NCBI GenBank assembly: GCA_015680685.1
Contig: MNCI01004113.1
Location: 1,367,332-1,431,331, forward strand
Direction of reading: 5' to 3'
DNA: 64,000 nt
Source: Gnetum montanum
Taxonomy: Eukaryota > Streptophyta > Gnetopsida > Gnetales > Gnetaceae
A program made the position numbers and the translations under genes. Below the pieces are notes generated by a model. It had not been told where the DNA came from, did not search any database, and worked only from the letters and a program-made list of their open reading frames with translations. Below, in pieces: positions 35,401 through 45,399 of this stretch. Numbering within the stretch: position 1 is the stretch's first letter; each line of letters begins with the position of its first letter.

Positions 35401-38400
35401 TTCTTTTTTACCTTTGTAAATATTTCTCATTAATACATTGCCCAAACTTTTCTCAACAAAAAAAACAAAAAAAATAAAAAAAAAATAAAATGTTATGAAG
35501 AGACATACTGGTTTGTGCATGGTTATGATGTATTTGCTATGGGAAAGATATAAGTAAAGTTCATGATCCCTTGACATACAAACTGTCTATAATATTGTCG
35601 GTGGTTACAGTGAAGCTAATGAGTGAGAGAGTTCCACTGTTATATTTATTCTGTGATTTTGGCCAAGAGACCAACTACCATTCATATGGAAAGTCCTGAT
35701 CATATAATGCTAAAAAATATTCCTTCCATAACCTTGTAGAGGCAAATTTTTTTGTTGAGGAAACCATGAAGTTGATATTATTATGGTCAGTGTTAGGTGA
35801 CTGTACTTAATACACTTAACCCTAAAAAGTAACATTAAATAGATGTTTAACACTACCGTGTAAACACACAAAGTTGCCCTCTTTCCTTGCGTCTATTTTA
35901 TTGCTCATCTGTGATGCATTTGTGCTTCTCCTTTGTAGATAGCTTGTACCTTTCATCTTTAATTTCTATATTATCCTTGGCAGAAGTGTGCTTTAGTTGC
36001 AGTGTCAAGTGTAGAAACCCTTGCTAGGGGTAACAAATTAGAGACCTTTTTGTTACTTCAATAGCCACAACTTCTAGTTTTATCTTAACAGGCATTGTTT
36101 GAACTTGCGTTCTTAAATTATGGTTTTCTTTTATACTTTAAATGGAAGGGTGTAATAGTTATTGTGTTGGTTTGTTTGTCAACATGCTTTTATAACGTTG
36201 AAAAGAAAGTTTCTCGTTGAGGAACCTGGTGAAACCTAAGAGAAGCTTGTCCATGGTTAGAGTTCGTCTATCTTGGCCCTTTCTCTTTACAATCAACTTC
36301 AACCTACGTCACTGCTTCAAAAGAGATCCCATGGTCATTGGAGGTCTAACTCTGTGAGAAGTAGTTGGAATTGTACCTAGCGCTTGAGTTTTGCATTCTA
36401 CAAGTTGGAGTTGAGCAAAGAATTGTAGGACACTCAGCTTGATGAATTTTTGTTGTTTGGTTTGCAACCATTTGTAGTTTTTAACCCACTAAAGCTAGAC
36501 CCACAAGTCGTTAAACTGGCATTGTGCATCTCTTGTGACAATTGGTTTATCTATCAGCATAATGATAGATATAATTTCTTGAAGATTTCTCAAAGTTTTT
36601 GCAATTTTACTTTAAAACGGTGGAAAGCAAATGGGGAAACAAAAGTCATTGGTGTTATCCATGCCAACCTTCTGTATATGTTTAAAGACACGGTTGGATT
36701 TGCAAAGGTTGACAAATCGCCAAATGGGCATGTAACTCTTTAACATTGATCCAAGTGGGAATGGGCATGTTACAAATCATCTCTTCTAGAAGTATAGTCA
36801 GACAAGAGTGGATAGGCATTGTAGAGTCTTATTTTTGCCTCATATAAAGGTATTTTTGCTTATTCTCAGTGTGAGCTAGTGTAGTTCACAGCTGGCCGCA
36901 ACTTGTGTGGATCTCTCACAGTTTCTTCAGCAACATTTAATTGTGTTCAGGATGATTTACCAATGCGAGAAGGTATGGATTGCAGCTCGCGTGGACTGTA
37001 GGTAGGGTGTGAGTCACAACCCATTATAGTTCAGATAAACATATTTTTTTTTTGAAAAGGGCATGTTTGGGAAGGAAGCCTAATGGTTGGTGGTGAGATT
37101 ATAAAAGCCCGTGGAGGCCTCAATTGTCAGAGCCCTACTATTTCCTTGCTATGTTGAGCTACAGGTGAGTATGAGAGAGTTAGCTCATGCTTGTATGGTC
37201 ATTGTAAGCTCATTGTGGGCAATTGTGATTTTGAGGGTTGTGAAAGTGAGTGATTGTCTTGGGTTTTGTTCTAGATCCTTGTTTTCTTCTGGCATGTGTA
37301 CTCTAAATTTGGCATGAGTAAAGAAGTTGTTTCTTTCTTGTACAAGCTTTGAGTCTTTGAGCATTTAATCCTTGAGTTCCCAAGGCAAATTGGGATATAG
37401 GTGTGTGGATTCTTATCATAGATAAAAGAATCCAAGATCTTGAATGAGCAGGCTCTACTAGCAAAAATAAACTAAAAGAGCAGCTTGCCTCATTCAAGTC
37501 GAGGTGATAAACTTTTGGAAGAACTTAAGTAAATCAAAGAAAAGTTGTTGATGTTAAAGTAGATAAAAGTGTTAGGATATGGTTTGATGAGACCATTTTC
37601 CATGTCATTCACCTTATAGTTTGATGTTGTTTTTAGGTTGTGGAACATATCCATATGTTTTGGTCCCACACATATTGAATCTATCATGCGTGTTAATGTA
37701 AGTTGGGGTTTCATGCTCTGTTAACAAAAGTTTTACTTGGTGCTTGTATGAGCATGCTTTGAAGGGAAAATATTTTAAAGAATTTTTGTCGAAAAAAATT
37801 TTAATAAAAATATTGAAATATGATTTTTCAAGGGTTTTGGGTCGCTGATGTTTTGTGCTGACGCAACTTATTTGACAACTTTTTAATTATTGGCCTATGT
37901 AGTTATTGGTTTTTCAAAAGATATGCAGCAATTTATACCTTGAGGAAACTGTGTTTTTAGGCTAACAGTTTATATTGTCCAGAATCCAGATAGAAGTTCT
38001 ATGACATGTTTTATGTGTTTATTAACCAGTTATGTAATTCTTCTTTCAGTTATCAAGAACTCAACTATATGAGAACACCAGGAGATGAAGTTGAAGACTT
38101 AATGGTTTTGTTAACTGAAGTGAAGAAACATTTTCCTGATATTACAGGTGTTTCTTCAGGGGCTATAGCATCAGACTATCAAAGGCTAAGAGTTGAAAGT
38201 GTTTGCTCTAGATTGGGTCTTGTTTCCCTGGCATACCTTTGGAAACAGGATCAAGATCTACTTCTACAGGAAATGGTAATTTTGTAAGATTCTGATTCCA
38301 AGTTAAATCAAAGATATATGAAATTTTTAAAGTTATCCCTATTTTTATGATAAACCGTTGACTAAAATTGGCACATGCAGATTTCCTCTAACATCAAGGC

Positions 38401-40569
38401 TATCCTTGTCAAGGTAGGCTTCCAAGCAAAATTCCAACATAACTTGTTAATTCAATATTATTTTTATCATACAGCACTTACATGTTCAAAGTTTGAACCA
38501 AGGAAGCTTCTGATTAATTGTGACTTCTGTTAGGTTGCTGTCATAGGCCTGCATCCAAACAAGCACTTGGGAAAAGATCTTTCCGACTTACAAGCTCACC
38601 TGCTTCATTTGAAGGAGTAAGTTCTGACTGATATCTTTTCAGAATGTTCAAAGACTTATTTTTCCGTCTATAACTGTACGTGTTCCAAGTTCAGGGCATC
38701 ATATCATTGCACTCTAATAAGAATTTAGTATTTTTTCATGAGGGCAGTAAAATGAATCTGTTGCCATTCAAATATTATGGACTATTTACTTATTTTCTAC
38801 TTTACTTTCAGGCTATATGGCATAAATGTTTGTGGGGAGGGTGGAGAGTATGAAACTCTAACATTGGACTGTCCTCTCTTCAAGGTAACTATTTTTGTTT
38901 GTTTATACATTTTATATTTTAAAATTCCTTTACGAAGTTAGTTAGTAAAGTTTTGATGTGACTACTTACTGCTTATACATTATATGCATCTCCCAGTATT
39001 TTAGCAATTGTTCTCTTAGATGTTCTCTTTCATTCTATGGTTTTTTTTTCAATTGATAGTAGATATTGACAGCCGATACAATCATATTGTTACAAATATG
39101 AACCACTTTTTGAAAGTTTCATAGAAGATTCTGCGTTTATCATTTTCATTTTCATTTAGATTTTTAGATACACATGATCATTGGTACATGTTATATATGC
39201 TGATGGTCATTGCACAAGAAATCTCAACCACGGAAGATAGATCTCTTTCTCAACATGACATTTTAACCTATGTTTCCAACAATTCTGTTAATGTGAACAA
39301 TAAGATTTTATGCAAGGAGATTTCCTTGTCAGAGGGTTCATATGAATTTTTGCTACCAGCTTGTATATATATAGCTCGGTATGATGAATGAACGCTTCCT
39401 AACTCTTTCTGCCCCTTGTCAGGGCAGTCCATCATATTTTTAATGATGATGCACAACATTGTAATGTGTTTTAAACAGTACCAACAATATGGGGCGATTC
39501 TGTTCTATGATTGTTTGTATGTGTTATTGGTTTATGGACTGATGTCTTTATTAGAACTTGCATTTACATGTACACCATATATATGAAGTTTGATAACCAG
39601 GATCCCTTTTATGTGACATTAATTTTCTGTTATACCTAAAGTTGTAGAAATATGAAATTAATTTCTGCTTTTGGAAATTCAACAATTGTATGTAGTTGGC
39701 TGGACATGTGCATGTTTTTCTGAATGAGTTATTTTCTTACCTTAGAATCTTGGTTAACAATTAGTAATTGTTCAGACTGCCAGAATAGTGATTGATAAAT
39801 ATGAACTTCTGGCACATTCATCGGACTCTATTGCTCCTGTTGGCATACTTCATCCTTTGGAATTCCATTTGGAACAAAAATCTGAAACTATGGTAACTGT
39901 CATGACTAATGAAGGGCTTACCATGAATAATTCTATTGATTATTCAGTAATTGAAGTTGAAGGAGACACCTGTGTTTCTCAGAAATCTGACAGTCCATCA
40001 GATGCACTATTATTGGCTGTGGACATGCCTAAAATGGGAAGTCTGACATGCACAAAGACTGCAAATGACAGATTTATCATCCACTGTTGGATTCAACCTA
40101 GCAACAATTGTGGGCAAGGTAAAATGATGGTCAGCATTTGTTCTGTGTTTCAAACATCTATTTGTCTTTCCTTCTTTTTGCTTTAATGCTGACATTGGCT
40201 TTTCAATTAAATGAGAAAAAAATTGGTGGTTTCTTTACAGGGTTTAGGAATGATTTTAGCATGGTTTTGAAAGGAATTGAAAGCAAACTTGCATTGAACC
40301 AACTTGGTTGGGAAGATGTTTTGTATATTCATGTTTACCTTGCTGACATGGAGCAGTTTGCAGTGGCTAATAATATTTATATGACATATATTAAAGAGGC
40401 GAACTGTCCTAGAGGTGTCCCTTCACGATCCACTGTGGAGGCTCCCCTTGGGGGTGTGCTAGGAAGTGTTTATGTTGAAGTTCTTGCATCAGAGGAAAAG
40501 AGCAAGAGGGTCCTTCATGTTCAGAGTATTTCTTGCTGGGCACCAAGCTGCATAGGTCCTTATAGTCAG
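20323..40569 (+). CDS. DPH6: Diphthine-ammonia ligase, partial (nine exons)
   Basis: Catalyses the last step of diphthamide formation on elongation factor 2: ATP-dependent amidation of diphthine with ammonium, in the cytosol. Exons are 20323-20400, 20517-20588, 23788-23867, 38050-38275, 38381-38413, 38534-38616, 38812-38884, 39776-40118, 40241-40569. All have GT-AG borders and phases that join without a break, giving 439 residues. Exon 1 begins MKVVALISGGKDSCYAMM, the PP-loop ATPase signature SGGKDS. Exons 6-7 carry CGEGGEYET, typical of the family. Exon 8 is a linker, and exon 9 is a RidA/YjgF-like domain, the plant and fungal arrangement. The plant protein is usually about 700 residues or more, so the second RidA-like domain must lie beyond the right edge. 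Introns 3 (14.2 kb) and 9 (over 23.4 kb) are full of transposons. No stop or frameshift was seen in any exon. Confidence 0.94.
20517..20588 (+). CDS. DPH6: DPH6 exon 2
   Basis: 24 codons, IVALANLLPLDDSVDELDSY and following residues; the family has A-L-A-N-L-P here. Acceptor GATCAG, donor ACA|GTGAGT, phase 0 at both ends. Confidence 0.92.
20785..20930 (+). repeat. Possible SINE (worn)
   Basis: A tRNA-like A-box region (TGTTGAGCTGTTCGTTAG) is followed about 35 bases later by a B box GTGTTCGAGTCC. No tail or target duplication was identified. Confidence 0.3.
21331..21577. repeat. Imperfect tandem duplication, about 130-bp unit
   Basis: Two copies sharing CTTCTCCAACCATGCT and TAAAGTGTTTGGAG (21,331-21,450 and 21,461-21,577), about 85 percent alike by eye. 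Intronic; no coding content. Confidence 0.75.
21660..21830 (-). repeat. tRNA-derived SINE
   Basis: On the minus strand an A box TTAGCTTAGTGATAAGAG (about 21,795-21,815) is followed by a B box GGTTCAATTC (21,757-21,766) and a 3' part with GGGTCACACC on the plus strand. The layout is as in the Au-type SINE at 40,885. Target duplication not resolved. Confidence 0.55.
23788..23867 (+). CDS. DPH6: DPH6 exon 3
   Basis: 80 bases, reading VGHQIILKYADCMKLPLFRR then RIHGKS. Acceptor CTTCAG, donor AAG|GTTGGT, ending two bases into a codon. It is followed by a 14.2-kb intron. Confidence 0.92.
23868..24545 (+). other. DPH6 intron 3, first part
   Basis: Plain AT-rich intron; I see no element, gene or RNA in it. 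Confidence 0.6.
24563..25777 (-). mobile_element. 5'-truncated L1-type LINE (LINE L)
   Basis: A T-run at 24,559-24,574 is the poly(A) of a minus-strand LINE. The flanks ATAGTCAGCATCTTTTT (24,546-24,562) and ATAGTTGGCATCTTTTT (25,778-25,794) are a 17-bp target duplication with two changes. Only the region downstream of RT is present. On the minus strand it reads a KLQGIHFAFLRCLK block (25,700), a broken coiled coil (25,000-25,350), and a J-like domain CPYLILGINCDSSWGELRCH ... RFHLDA ... AANFVDTKLHRNMLDILH (24,770-24,960). There is one unknown base at 24,737 and a C-run/G-run at 25,516-25,543. Confidence 0.88.
26345..26413. repeat. 27-bp tandem repeat, about 2.6 copies
   Basis: The unit begins AAAGAAATAAACTCATGCCA; copies at 26,345-26,371, 26,372-26,398 and a partial one to 26,413. 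Copies 1 and 2 are identical. Confidence 0.9.
26440..26776. repeat. Imperfect tandem duplication, about 178-bp unit
   Basis: Copies at 26,440-26,617 and 26,618-26,776, each starting GAACACA(G/A)TTGGTTTTCTG and ending TTTCATTATATCAAATAT. Divergence and a roughly 19-base deletion in copy 2 show that it is older than the 27-bp array beside it. Confidence 0.85.
28843..29792 (-). repeat. Solo LTR F, with an assembly gap inside
   Basis: Minus orientation, TGATGAGT at the left and CTCATCA at the right, flanked by GGGGG (28,838-28,842 and 29,793-29,797) as a 5-bp target duplication. It has the same left end as LTR B, and four GATATCGC units near the right end (29,710-29,772). 29,024-29,709 is a run of unknown bases. 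The total of 950 bp agrees with the 945 bp of LTR B, so the gap length is about right and the missing sequence should be ordinary LTR. Confidence 0.9.
29024..29709. other. Assembly gap (686 unknown bases)
   Basis: Run of N lying completely within solo LTR F. Any reading frame through it is meaningless. Confidence 0.99.
30625..33650 (+). pseudogene. LINE F ORF2: endonuclease and reverse transcriptase
   Basis: The start reads MRILA, stop, NYRG, the usual L1 opening LSWNCRG with the W codon lost. Endonuclease motifs: CLQETKL (30,720), DFN (31,010; the next codon is TAG where LINE H has Q), SDHRSV (31,260). RT motifs: NGWPIEFF (31,955), KIVLIPN (32,075), GLRQGDPLSPYLFILVMDMM (32,490-32,555), HYVDDTILFSWA (32,625) as the catalytic box, and GLEINRGKS. 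The C-terminal Zn-like motif CPLCLNALKTTLHFIYQC is at 33,500-33,560. Many in-frame stops. Confidence 0.9.
33700..35075 (+). pseudogene. LINE F post-RT region: domain, coiled coil, J-like domain
   Basis: Read in one main frame with TAG stops. A globular part has SFRGVEIVM and EAFAGYLNLP (33,900-33,970), then FFVQSGNVWKL and FTFLKCLQ (34,120-34,190). A coiled coil spans 34,622-34,830 (EELQRYEMREAMHRSAVEIE...). A J-like segment spans 34,850-35,070: KCPYAIINVNRKTRWDALWR, FIRCTSVNLHPNAPG, HFKEEAYKEFQ and ILDAIHH. Here the HPD of a J-domain reads HPN. The same three-part layout follows RT in LINEs H, I, J and L. Confidence 0.6.
35503..38049 (+). other. DPH6 intron 3, last part
   Basis: AT-rich intron. 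A 97-codon open stretch at 36,450-36,743 and patches around 36,200-37,480 have a somewhat coding-like look, but I recognise no protein. Some worn retroelement material is likely. The acceptor for exon 4 is TTCTTTCAG at 38,041-38,049. Confidence 0.5.
38050..38275 (+). CDS. DPH6: DPH6 exon 4
   Basis: 226 bases; the first base completes the exon 3 codon. Contains TPGDEVEDL and SGAIASDYQRLRVESVCSRL, the most conserved block of the ligase domain. Donor ATG|GTAATT. Confidence 0.95.
38381..38413 (+). CDS. DPH6: DPH6 exon 5
   Basis: A 33-base micro-exon, 11 codons (ISSNIKAILVK), with acceptor ATGCAG and donor AAG|GTAGGC. Confidence 0.92.
38534..38616 (+). CDS. DPH6: DPH6 exon 6
   Basis: 83 bases encoding VAVIGLHPNKHLGKDLSDLQ and then AHLLHLKE, acceptor TGTTAG. 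The donor is GA|GTAAGT, two bases into the glutamate codon. Confidence 0.92.
38812..38884 (+). CDS. DPH6: DPH6 exon 7
   Basis: 73 bases encoding LYGINVCGEGGEYETLTLDC and PLFK, including the GEGGEYET motif near the end of the ligase domain. Donor AAG|GTAACT. Confidence 0.94.
38885..39775 (+). other. DPH6 intron 7
   Basis: 891 bases of AT-rich intron with nothing assignable. Confidence 0.7.
39776..40118 (+). CDS. DPH6: DPH6 exon 8 (linker)
   Basis: 343 bases: TARIVIDKYELLAHSSD closes the ligase domain. A low-complexity linker of about 85 residues rich in S, D, E and T follows, ending at CNNCGQG. Donor CAAG|GTAAAA. Confidence 0.92.
40241..40569 (+). CDS. DPH6: DPH6 exon 9 (first RidA-like domain)
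   Basis: 329 bases encoding a RidA/YjgF-like fold: VLKGIESKLALNQLGWEDVL, YIHVYLADMEQFAVANNIY, GVPSRSTVEAPLGG. It ends CIGPYSQ|GTAATA, the usual split before the second RidA-like domain. No later exon was found up to 64,000. Confidence 0.93.
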
Positions 40570-40884
40570 GTAATATTTCAGGAATGTATGCAAATTTCTT
40601 TCAACAGCAACAGCTTTCTTCTAGTAGCTATAAATTTTCTTCTGGACATATATTTTGGGCAGCTGAACTCAATAAAGATCATACATTCAACGGCCCTATC
40701 TTTGGATTTCACATGCACATTTTGTCATTTGCATATTTGAAATTGAAAAGCCAATGTTTTCTTTTTAAGGCAGTTTTTTTAATTTTGCAATCAATGCCCA
40801 GGATTCTATTTTGCTGTTAACGTTGCTATTACTTGAATTTAGAATGCAGTTTCTAGGAGCATCTCATTATAGGAAAGCCTTGAT
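40570..40884 (+). other. Start of DPH6 intron 9
   Basis: Plain intron following the exon 9 donor, up to the SINE. No further exon was recognised from here to the window end. Confidence 0.6.
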
Positions 40885-41096
40885 AGGGCACTCGCAGGTG
40901 TAGTGCAGTAGTTAAGAGATGTGTGTTTTGGTTGGGAGGTTGTGGGTTCAATTCCTGCCTCTGCTCATGGGTGTGGCAGCAGTAGAGTAGCTTTATGGTG
41001 GGACACTTTTGTTTATTGGCTCACATCTACCCTTTTGTGTAGGTAAGCATGCACAAAAGAAGAAAAAAAAAAAAACCAAAAAAAGCAAAAAAAAGT
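40885..41096 (+). repeat. Au-type tRNA-derived SINE with target duplication
   Basis: A box TAGTGCAGTAGTTAAG (about 40,901), B box TGTGGGTTCAATTCCTGCC (40,944-40,962), then the Au-like segment CTCTGCTCATGGGTGTGGC, and an A-rich tail at 41,060-41,096. Flanked by an exact 11-bp duplication AAAGCCTTGAT (40,874-40,884 and 41,097-41,107). Complete copy. Confidence 0.88.
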
Positions 41097-41107
41097 AAAG
41101 CCTTGAT

Positions 41108-41668
41108 TGACAATCTAGTCTAAAATGTGTCTGAAATATAATTCGATTTGGTCAACTCAAGTATGTTTAACCATATCATACTTGGCAGTAACATGCCAGC
41201 ATGTAAATTGCCAAGAACCAGAGTAGTGAAAATATCATGGAATTTGGAAGAATGGTGAAGGATAATGTGGAAACATGTGGTATGTTAGAAAGGAAGCAAT
41301 CTATAAAATAGAATATTTAATAAAATATTCTGGTTGGTTGACCTAAATTGACATGTTTGATTTGATGGGCATGTAAACATAGCAGTCTAATCATGATAGG
41401 TGAAATATTGGTGCAACTGTTTTCTTGGTTCTTCGGAATGTTATAATTTTTTTAAAAGCCTACAACATTTGAGTTAAAAATCACCAGAAAAGTCGGCATA
41501 TATAAAATAAAATTTTTTAAAGAGCTTTTATTGAACATTATTGAGGCACAAAAATAAACATAATGAGCATAATTTTATGGTATAATATGAAAACTGCCTA
41601 TCAAGCACATACACAAACTAGTTGATCTTTACACTTTATAGAGTAGACTGATAAACCCATGTAAACAT
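41108..41668 (+). other. Intron sequence between SINE and Copia remnant
   Basis: 560 AT-rich bases; nothing assignable. Confidence 0.6.
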
Positions 41669-41965
41669 TGTGGAAGATGATGTGTAGACATTCCACATTT
41701 TTAGGAGTTTGATCTCATCCTTCCATCTTTTCTAAATAAGATGAGATCCTAGTTGTCCATGCTTATCCATATTCATGTTTATCTATACCCATGATTGTCT
41801 CATCCTTGAATGTTGTTGGAAGAATCCAACTTTATATATTTGTAGCAGCACATTTTCAATATACACAGATTGAAGATTAGCAGATTAAAAAGGTGTTTTT
41901 TTTGGTTCTTTACTTTCTGCTCAGCATAGGTAGAAGATCCAGGGCCCTTTAGATTAGATTTTTCA
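41669..41965 (+). repeat. 5' LTR of a Copia element
   Basis: About 297 bp between TGTGGAAGATGA and TTTTTCA, immediately followed by a Met primer site. A TATA-like TTTATATATTTG is present at about 41,832. The left border is inferred from the TG...CA rule; no target duplication was found because the 3' end is lost. Confidence 0.65.
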
Positions 41966-41967
41966 TT

Positions 41968-41985
41968 TGGTATCAGAGCTTGGTT
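41968..41985 (+). promoter_or_regulatory. tRNA-Met primer-binding site (Copia)
   Basis: TGGTATCAGAGCTTGG, the standard plant Copia primer site complementary to initiator tRNA-Met, three bases after the LTR. Confidence 0.92.
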
Positions 41986-42017
41986 ACCTCAAATTCTTGA
42001 CAACAGATCTCTCCAGA

Positions 42018-42500
42018 ATGGCCCAAAACAACGGATCCGTGTCTCTCCAAATTCCTGTATTCAATGGAGAAAGTTATGAATATTGGGCAATCAAGATGAA
42101 GACATTCATGATCTCACAAGAGCTGTGGGATATTGTTGAAGGTGGCTTTCAAGATGCTGATCCAGCTGCATTTCAAGCCTTGACAGAAGATGAAAAGAAT
42201 GAAGTCAAGAAGCTTCGGAAAAAGGATGCAAAAGCACTATTCATCATTCAATCTGGGTTAGATCTGACAATCTTTCCCAAAATTGTCATGCATCAAACAA
42301 GCAAAGATGCATGGGATGCACTGGAGATTGCATACAAGGGATCATTAAAAGTTCGTGTTGTCAAGTTACAAGCCTTCAGGAAAGATTTTGAATCTCTGCA
42401 AATGCTAGATTCAATACATCAGCCGATTTCAACAAGTTTGAAATGGACTTGACTCCTGTGGAGAAACGCTTGAGGAAAAAAATCATATTTCAGCCACAGG
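42018..42500 (+). pseudogene. Copia gag (UBN2-type), truncated
   Basis: The ATG at 42,018 lies 30 bases after the primer site. The protein starts MAQNNGSVSLQIPVFNGESY and continues YWAIKMKTFMISQELWDIVE. Then come KKDAKALFIIQSGL, TSKDAWDALEIAYKG and VKLQAFRKDFESLQML, the expected order of a Copia gag/UBN2 capsid domain. A frameshift near 42,410 precedes DFNKFEMDL. After that the element jumps to a purine-rich GAAAGAAAGGAGGAA (42,505), so nucleocapsid, protease, integrase and RT are deleted. Confidence 0.9.
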
Positions 42501-43049
42501 TGAAAGAAAGGAGGAACTGTGTATCCATCTTGTTCAGTTTTCAAAACCTCTTTGAATGACCCCTTTTTTCTAGCCATCAAATGTTGTTTCTTCTTTGTCC
42601 TTGATGTATTCTTGCAATATTCCGCATTCTTTGTTGCTGTTGCTATTATGATTATTTTAGTTTATTTATGTACTGTTGAAGATGTACTCCTAGTGTTGTT
42701 GCTGCAATACTCTTTTTTTTTTCCTTTTCTCTCCCTTTTTTTCAAAAAAAAAAAAAGGATCTGGATTATATTATATTACAGACATGTACATAGTCCAGAG
42801 CATAGCGCCAAACAACTAGAATGAAAACAAGGGGAGGATTACCCCTTTCTGAGAGATAACCCAACCACAGTGACAAAGCTAGAGGAGAAGGCTCCCCTTA
42901 CAACTTGGATCCAAGAAAGGAAGAATTCATATGAACTATAAACATTCAGCTGCTAACTAGACCCCTTGTCATGGCCCATATCTCCCCAAAAACCCAAATA
43001 ACGTAGCAACACACCTTTTACAAATTTGGCAAAATAGAAACTCATGAAG

Positions 43050-44400
43050 GAAATCATAGGTGAATGCAAGAGCATCATGGCCTCAACTCCTGATGGATCT
43101 CATTAAATGTATCATCTTCCTCCTTAGTGTTAATATAGTCAACCACTTGGTGAAAAGTTTGGTAATTTGCCAAACTTTCTTTTCGTCTTCACCTAGGCCA
43201 TGTCCCTTGTTTGGATGTTATGTGGTTGCAATTTGCTTGATCTATGTATGGTATTCCAAGGAGTATAATTGTTTACCCCCATTGTAATATATGGGCATTT
43301 CTTGCATATGAGACACTCCTTGGCATTCTCAATGAGCTGTCATTGCAGGCATTTTCTCATTTCTTCCTCTTCTTGCTTCTCCGCCTTGTACCTTTGCAAC
43401 TCCCTTTCTCTTTGTATTGTGTCTCTTGGAATTCTAGTAAGATATCCGCTTTGATGTGGTTCCTCATCTTAGTCTCTAGCTTGTGCCTTAGGTTGATCAC
43501 CTCGCTTGCCCATTTTTACTTTGCCTTCACTTCCTTAATCTGTTGCTTTTTGTTGGCTGTTTGCCTTACTCCAGTCATGACTGGACCTCACTCTCCATGT
43601 CCACCATAGCGGTTTTGGTTTCATTAAGGGCATAGGGGTTGGTAATCCTCCTCTCCTCCAAATTGGCAACTTTTGAATCCCCCCATGAATGCCAAGCAGC
43701 CAACCAGGCTGGGCATGCAAGCATTGTAGCACCCTCAACTGCAGTGCAGGAAGCCCCCATTGAGCCAGGGCCAAATGAAGCAGCTTCCAGTGGTAGGGGG
43801 TTTGTGCCTATAAACCTTTTAACAAGGTTGGACATGTGGTTGAGGGGTTGCCTTGGACCGTGCGATAGCAACATGCTAGATCGCAAGCATTAGGCTAGAA
43901 TGCTTTATTGTTTGCCTACATTCAAGAACAACTTTGAAGAATCTTGGGAGGTTGACCTGCCTTTGAAGCAGCAAACATCTCATGAATGCGAAGTGGGTAC
44001 CCTAGAGTTTAGAGAAGCTTCTAGAATGAACAAAGAATTTTTCGATGAGCTTCATTGTGCTTTGCCAAAGATGAGGTAATTTCAATCTCATACTTGCCCA
44101 CTAGAGGTCTTTGGCATCGAACCCTGAAAGAATAACATAGTCTTATGTAGGCTCCTCCCACATGGGAGAGCCAACTCACTGGTAGCAAGGATGTCCAAAT
44201 ACTTCCCATCAAAGTAATCTCTATTCCCTTAAACCATGTTGTGTTGCCCAACCATCTAGTACAAAATTAAGTGCAGTTGAGGTCTTCCTACCCTTCAAGC
44301 TGTGGGAGAAAACTATCCCACCCTACTACAGTGATCATCTTCCACAGCTCACCATTATCTTGAAACATCACACAATCCAGTTCAATAGTCATTGACACCC
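43050..44400 (-). pseudogene. LINE I post-RT region: domain, coiled coil, worn J-like domain
   Basis: The minus strand shows GNTTWFKGIEITL (about 44,220, matching GDNTTFRGTQIQL in LINE H), a hydrophilic helix region (43,330-43,620), and then KKCPYITMGVNNYTPWNTIH (43,240-43,310). After a frameshift, YINTKEEDDTFNEIHQELR follows (43,085-43,140). The same landmarks occur in the same order as in LINEs F, H, J and L, but the HPD position is destroyed here. Confidence 0.5.
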
Positions 44401-45399
44401 CCATAACACAGCAAGCCACCTTCCCTAGCTTCCATGCATTGGCCACGATAGATAATGGGTTAGAAGTGGGAGCATAATGTAAAATCCTTGAGTTTCAGAC
44501 TTTCCACAAGGTCCAAAGCATGGAGGCAATAGGGGAGTTGCTAGAGATGATGGCCTAGGTAGAAATTTGGCAGCTCTCCACACTAATTTTGAATAGGGGC
44601 AAAAATATAGAAAGTGTTTCATAATTTCAAGGTTTCCCTCCCCACGGAGAATATAGTATGATGGAACTTGAATGCTGCGTGATTGGAGAACCGTGTAGGT
44701 GGTTATTGCCTACTTATTTAGGAGCCACAAAAAAACTTTAATGTTTTTAGGGAGCCTGCTGTGCCAAGCATGCACCATCGGATAATGATGGGCAATAAAT
44801 TGTCTTCCAATGCTATACACTAAAAAGTTGGTTTGTGTCATAAGCTCACGGTGAGTGCACAGGACCTTCCAAATTCTAGAACCCATTGGGTGCTTGCTCA
44901 ATAATTCGTATGTGTGTGGCACAATTTGAATCCAGGAGGCTTCATTGTTTTGCTGAACCTTGCTTATCAAGTTCTATTAGCTTATAATAATGCAATCTTC
45001 AAATTTTGGTACCCCAAGATCCTTGGCCTTTCTTGACTTTGATACTTCTTCCCAGCAAACTAGTTGTAACTTGGATTGCCCTTTCTGTCCTAACAAATGA
45101 ATTTTTTGATGATAGCATTAACTTGAGATATGATCTTCTTTGGAGTTTTACATGCAAACATCATGTACCTAGCCATGGTTGCTAGGATAGACTTGGCCAA
45201 CATGATTTTTCCTTTGCTTGTTAGAAACTTGGTAGTCCAATGGTCAACTTTGTTCTGCAACCTCTATAAGAAGTTATTCTAGGTTTGATTTCTGTTCCAA
45301 TTAAAGATGGGAAGATCCAAGTATGTATCTTGCATCACCCTAGAATCTACCCCAGTGCTCTACACACTTTGCTTTTCATAGTTGCCTTAGTATGAACAA

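Larger units (their letters stand above)
28277..35486 (+). mobile_element. Full-length L1-type LINE (LINE F) with a solo LTR inside
   Basis: Bounded by a perfect 16-bp target duplication AAAATGTTATGAAGAG (28,261-28,276 and 35,487-35,502), with an A-rich tail at 35,457-35,486. The order is ORF1 with zinc knuckle, endonuclease, RT, a C-terminal cysteine/histidine motif, and then an extra region with globular domain, coiled coil and J-like domain. Without the inserted solo LTR and its duplication it is about 6.25 kb, close to the 6.2 kb of LINE H, so it is full length. All frames carry several stops, mostly TAG. It lies in intron 3 of DPH6 in the same direction as the gene. Confidence 0.92.

Noticed and set aside
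36450-36743. 97-codon frame in intron 3 as a gene
   Set aside because: No recognisable domain, and surrounding frames are broken; probably worn transposon or chance.
40944-40962. tRNA gene suggested by A and B boxes
   Set aside because: No cloverleaf or acceptor stem; A-rich tail and target duplication show a SINE.
42500-42710. 3' LTR of the Copia element after the purine run at 42,505
   Set aside because: The sequence following does not match the 5' LTR at 41,669-41,965.
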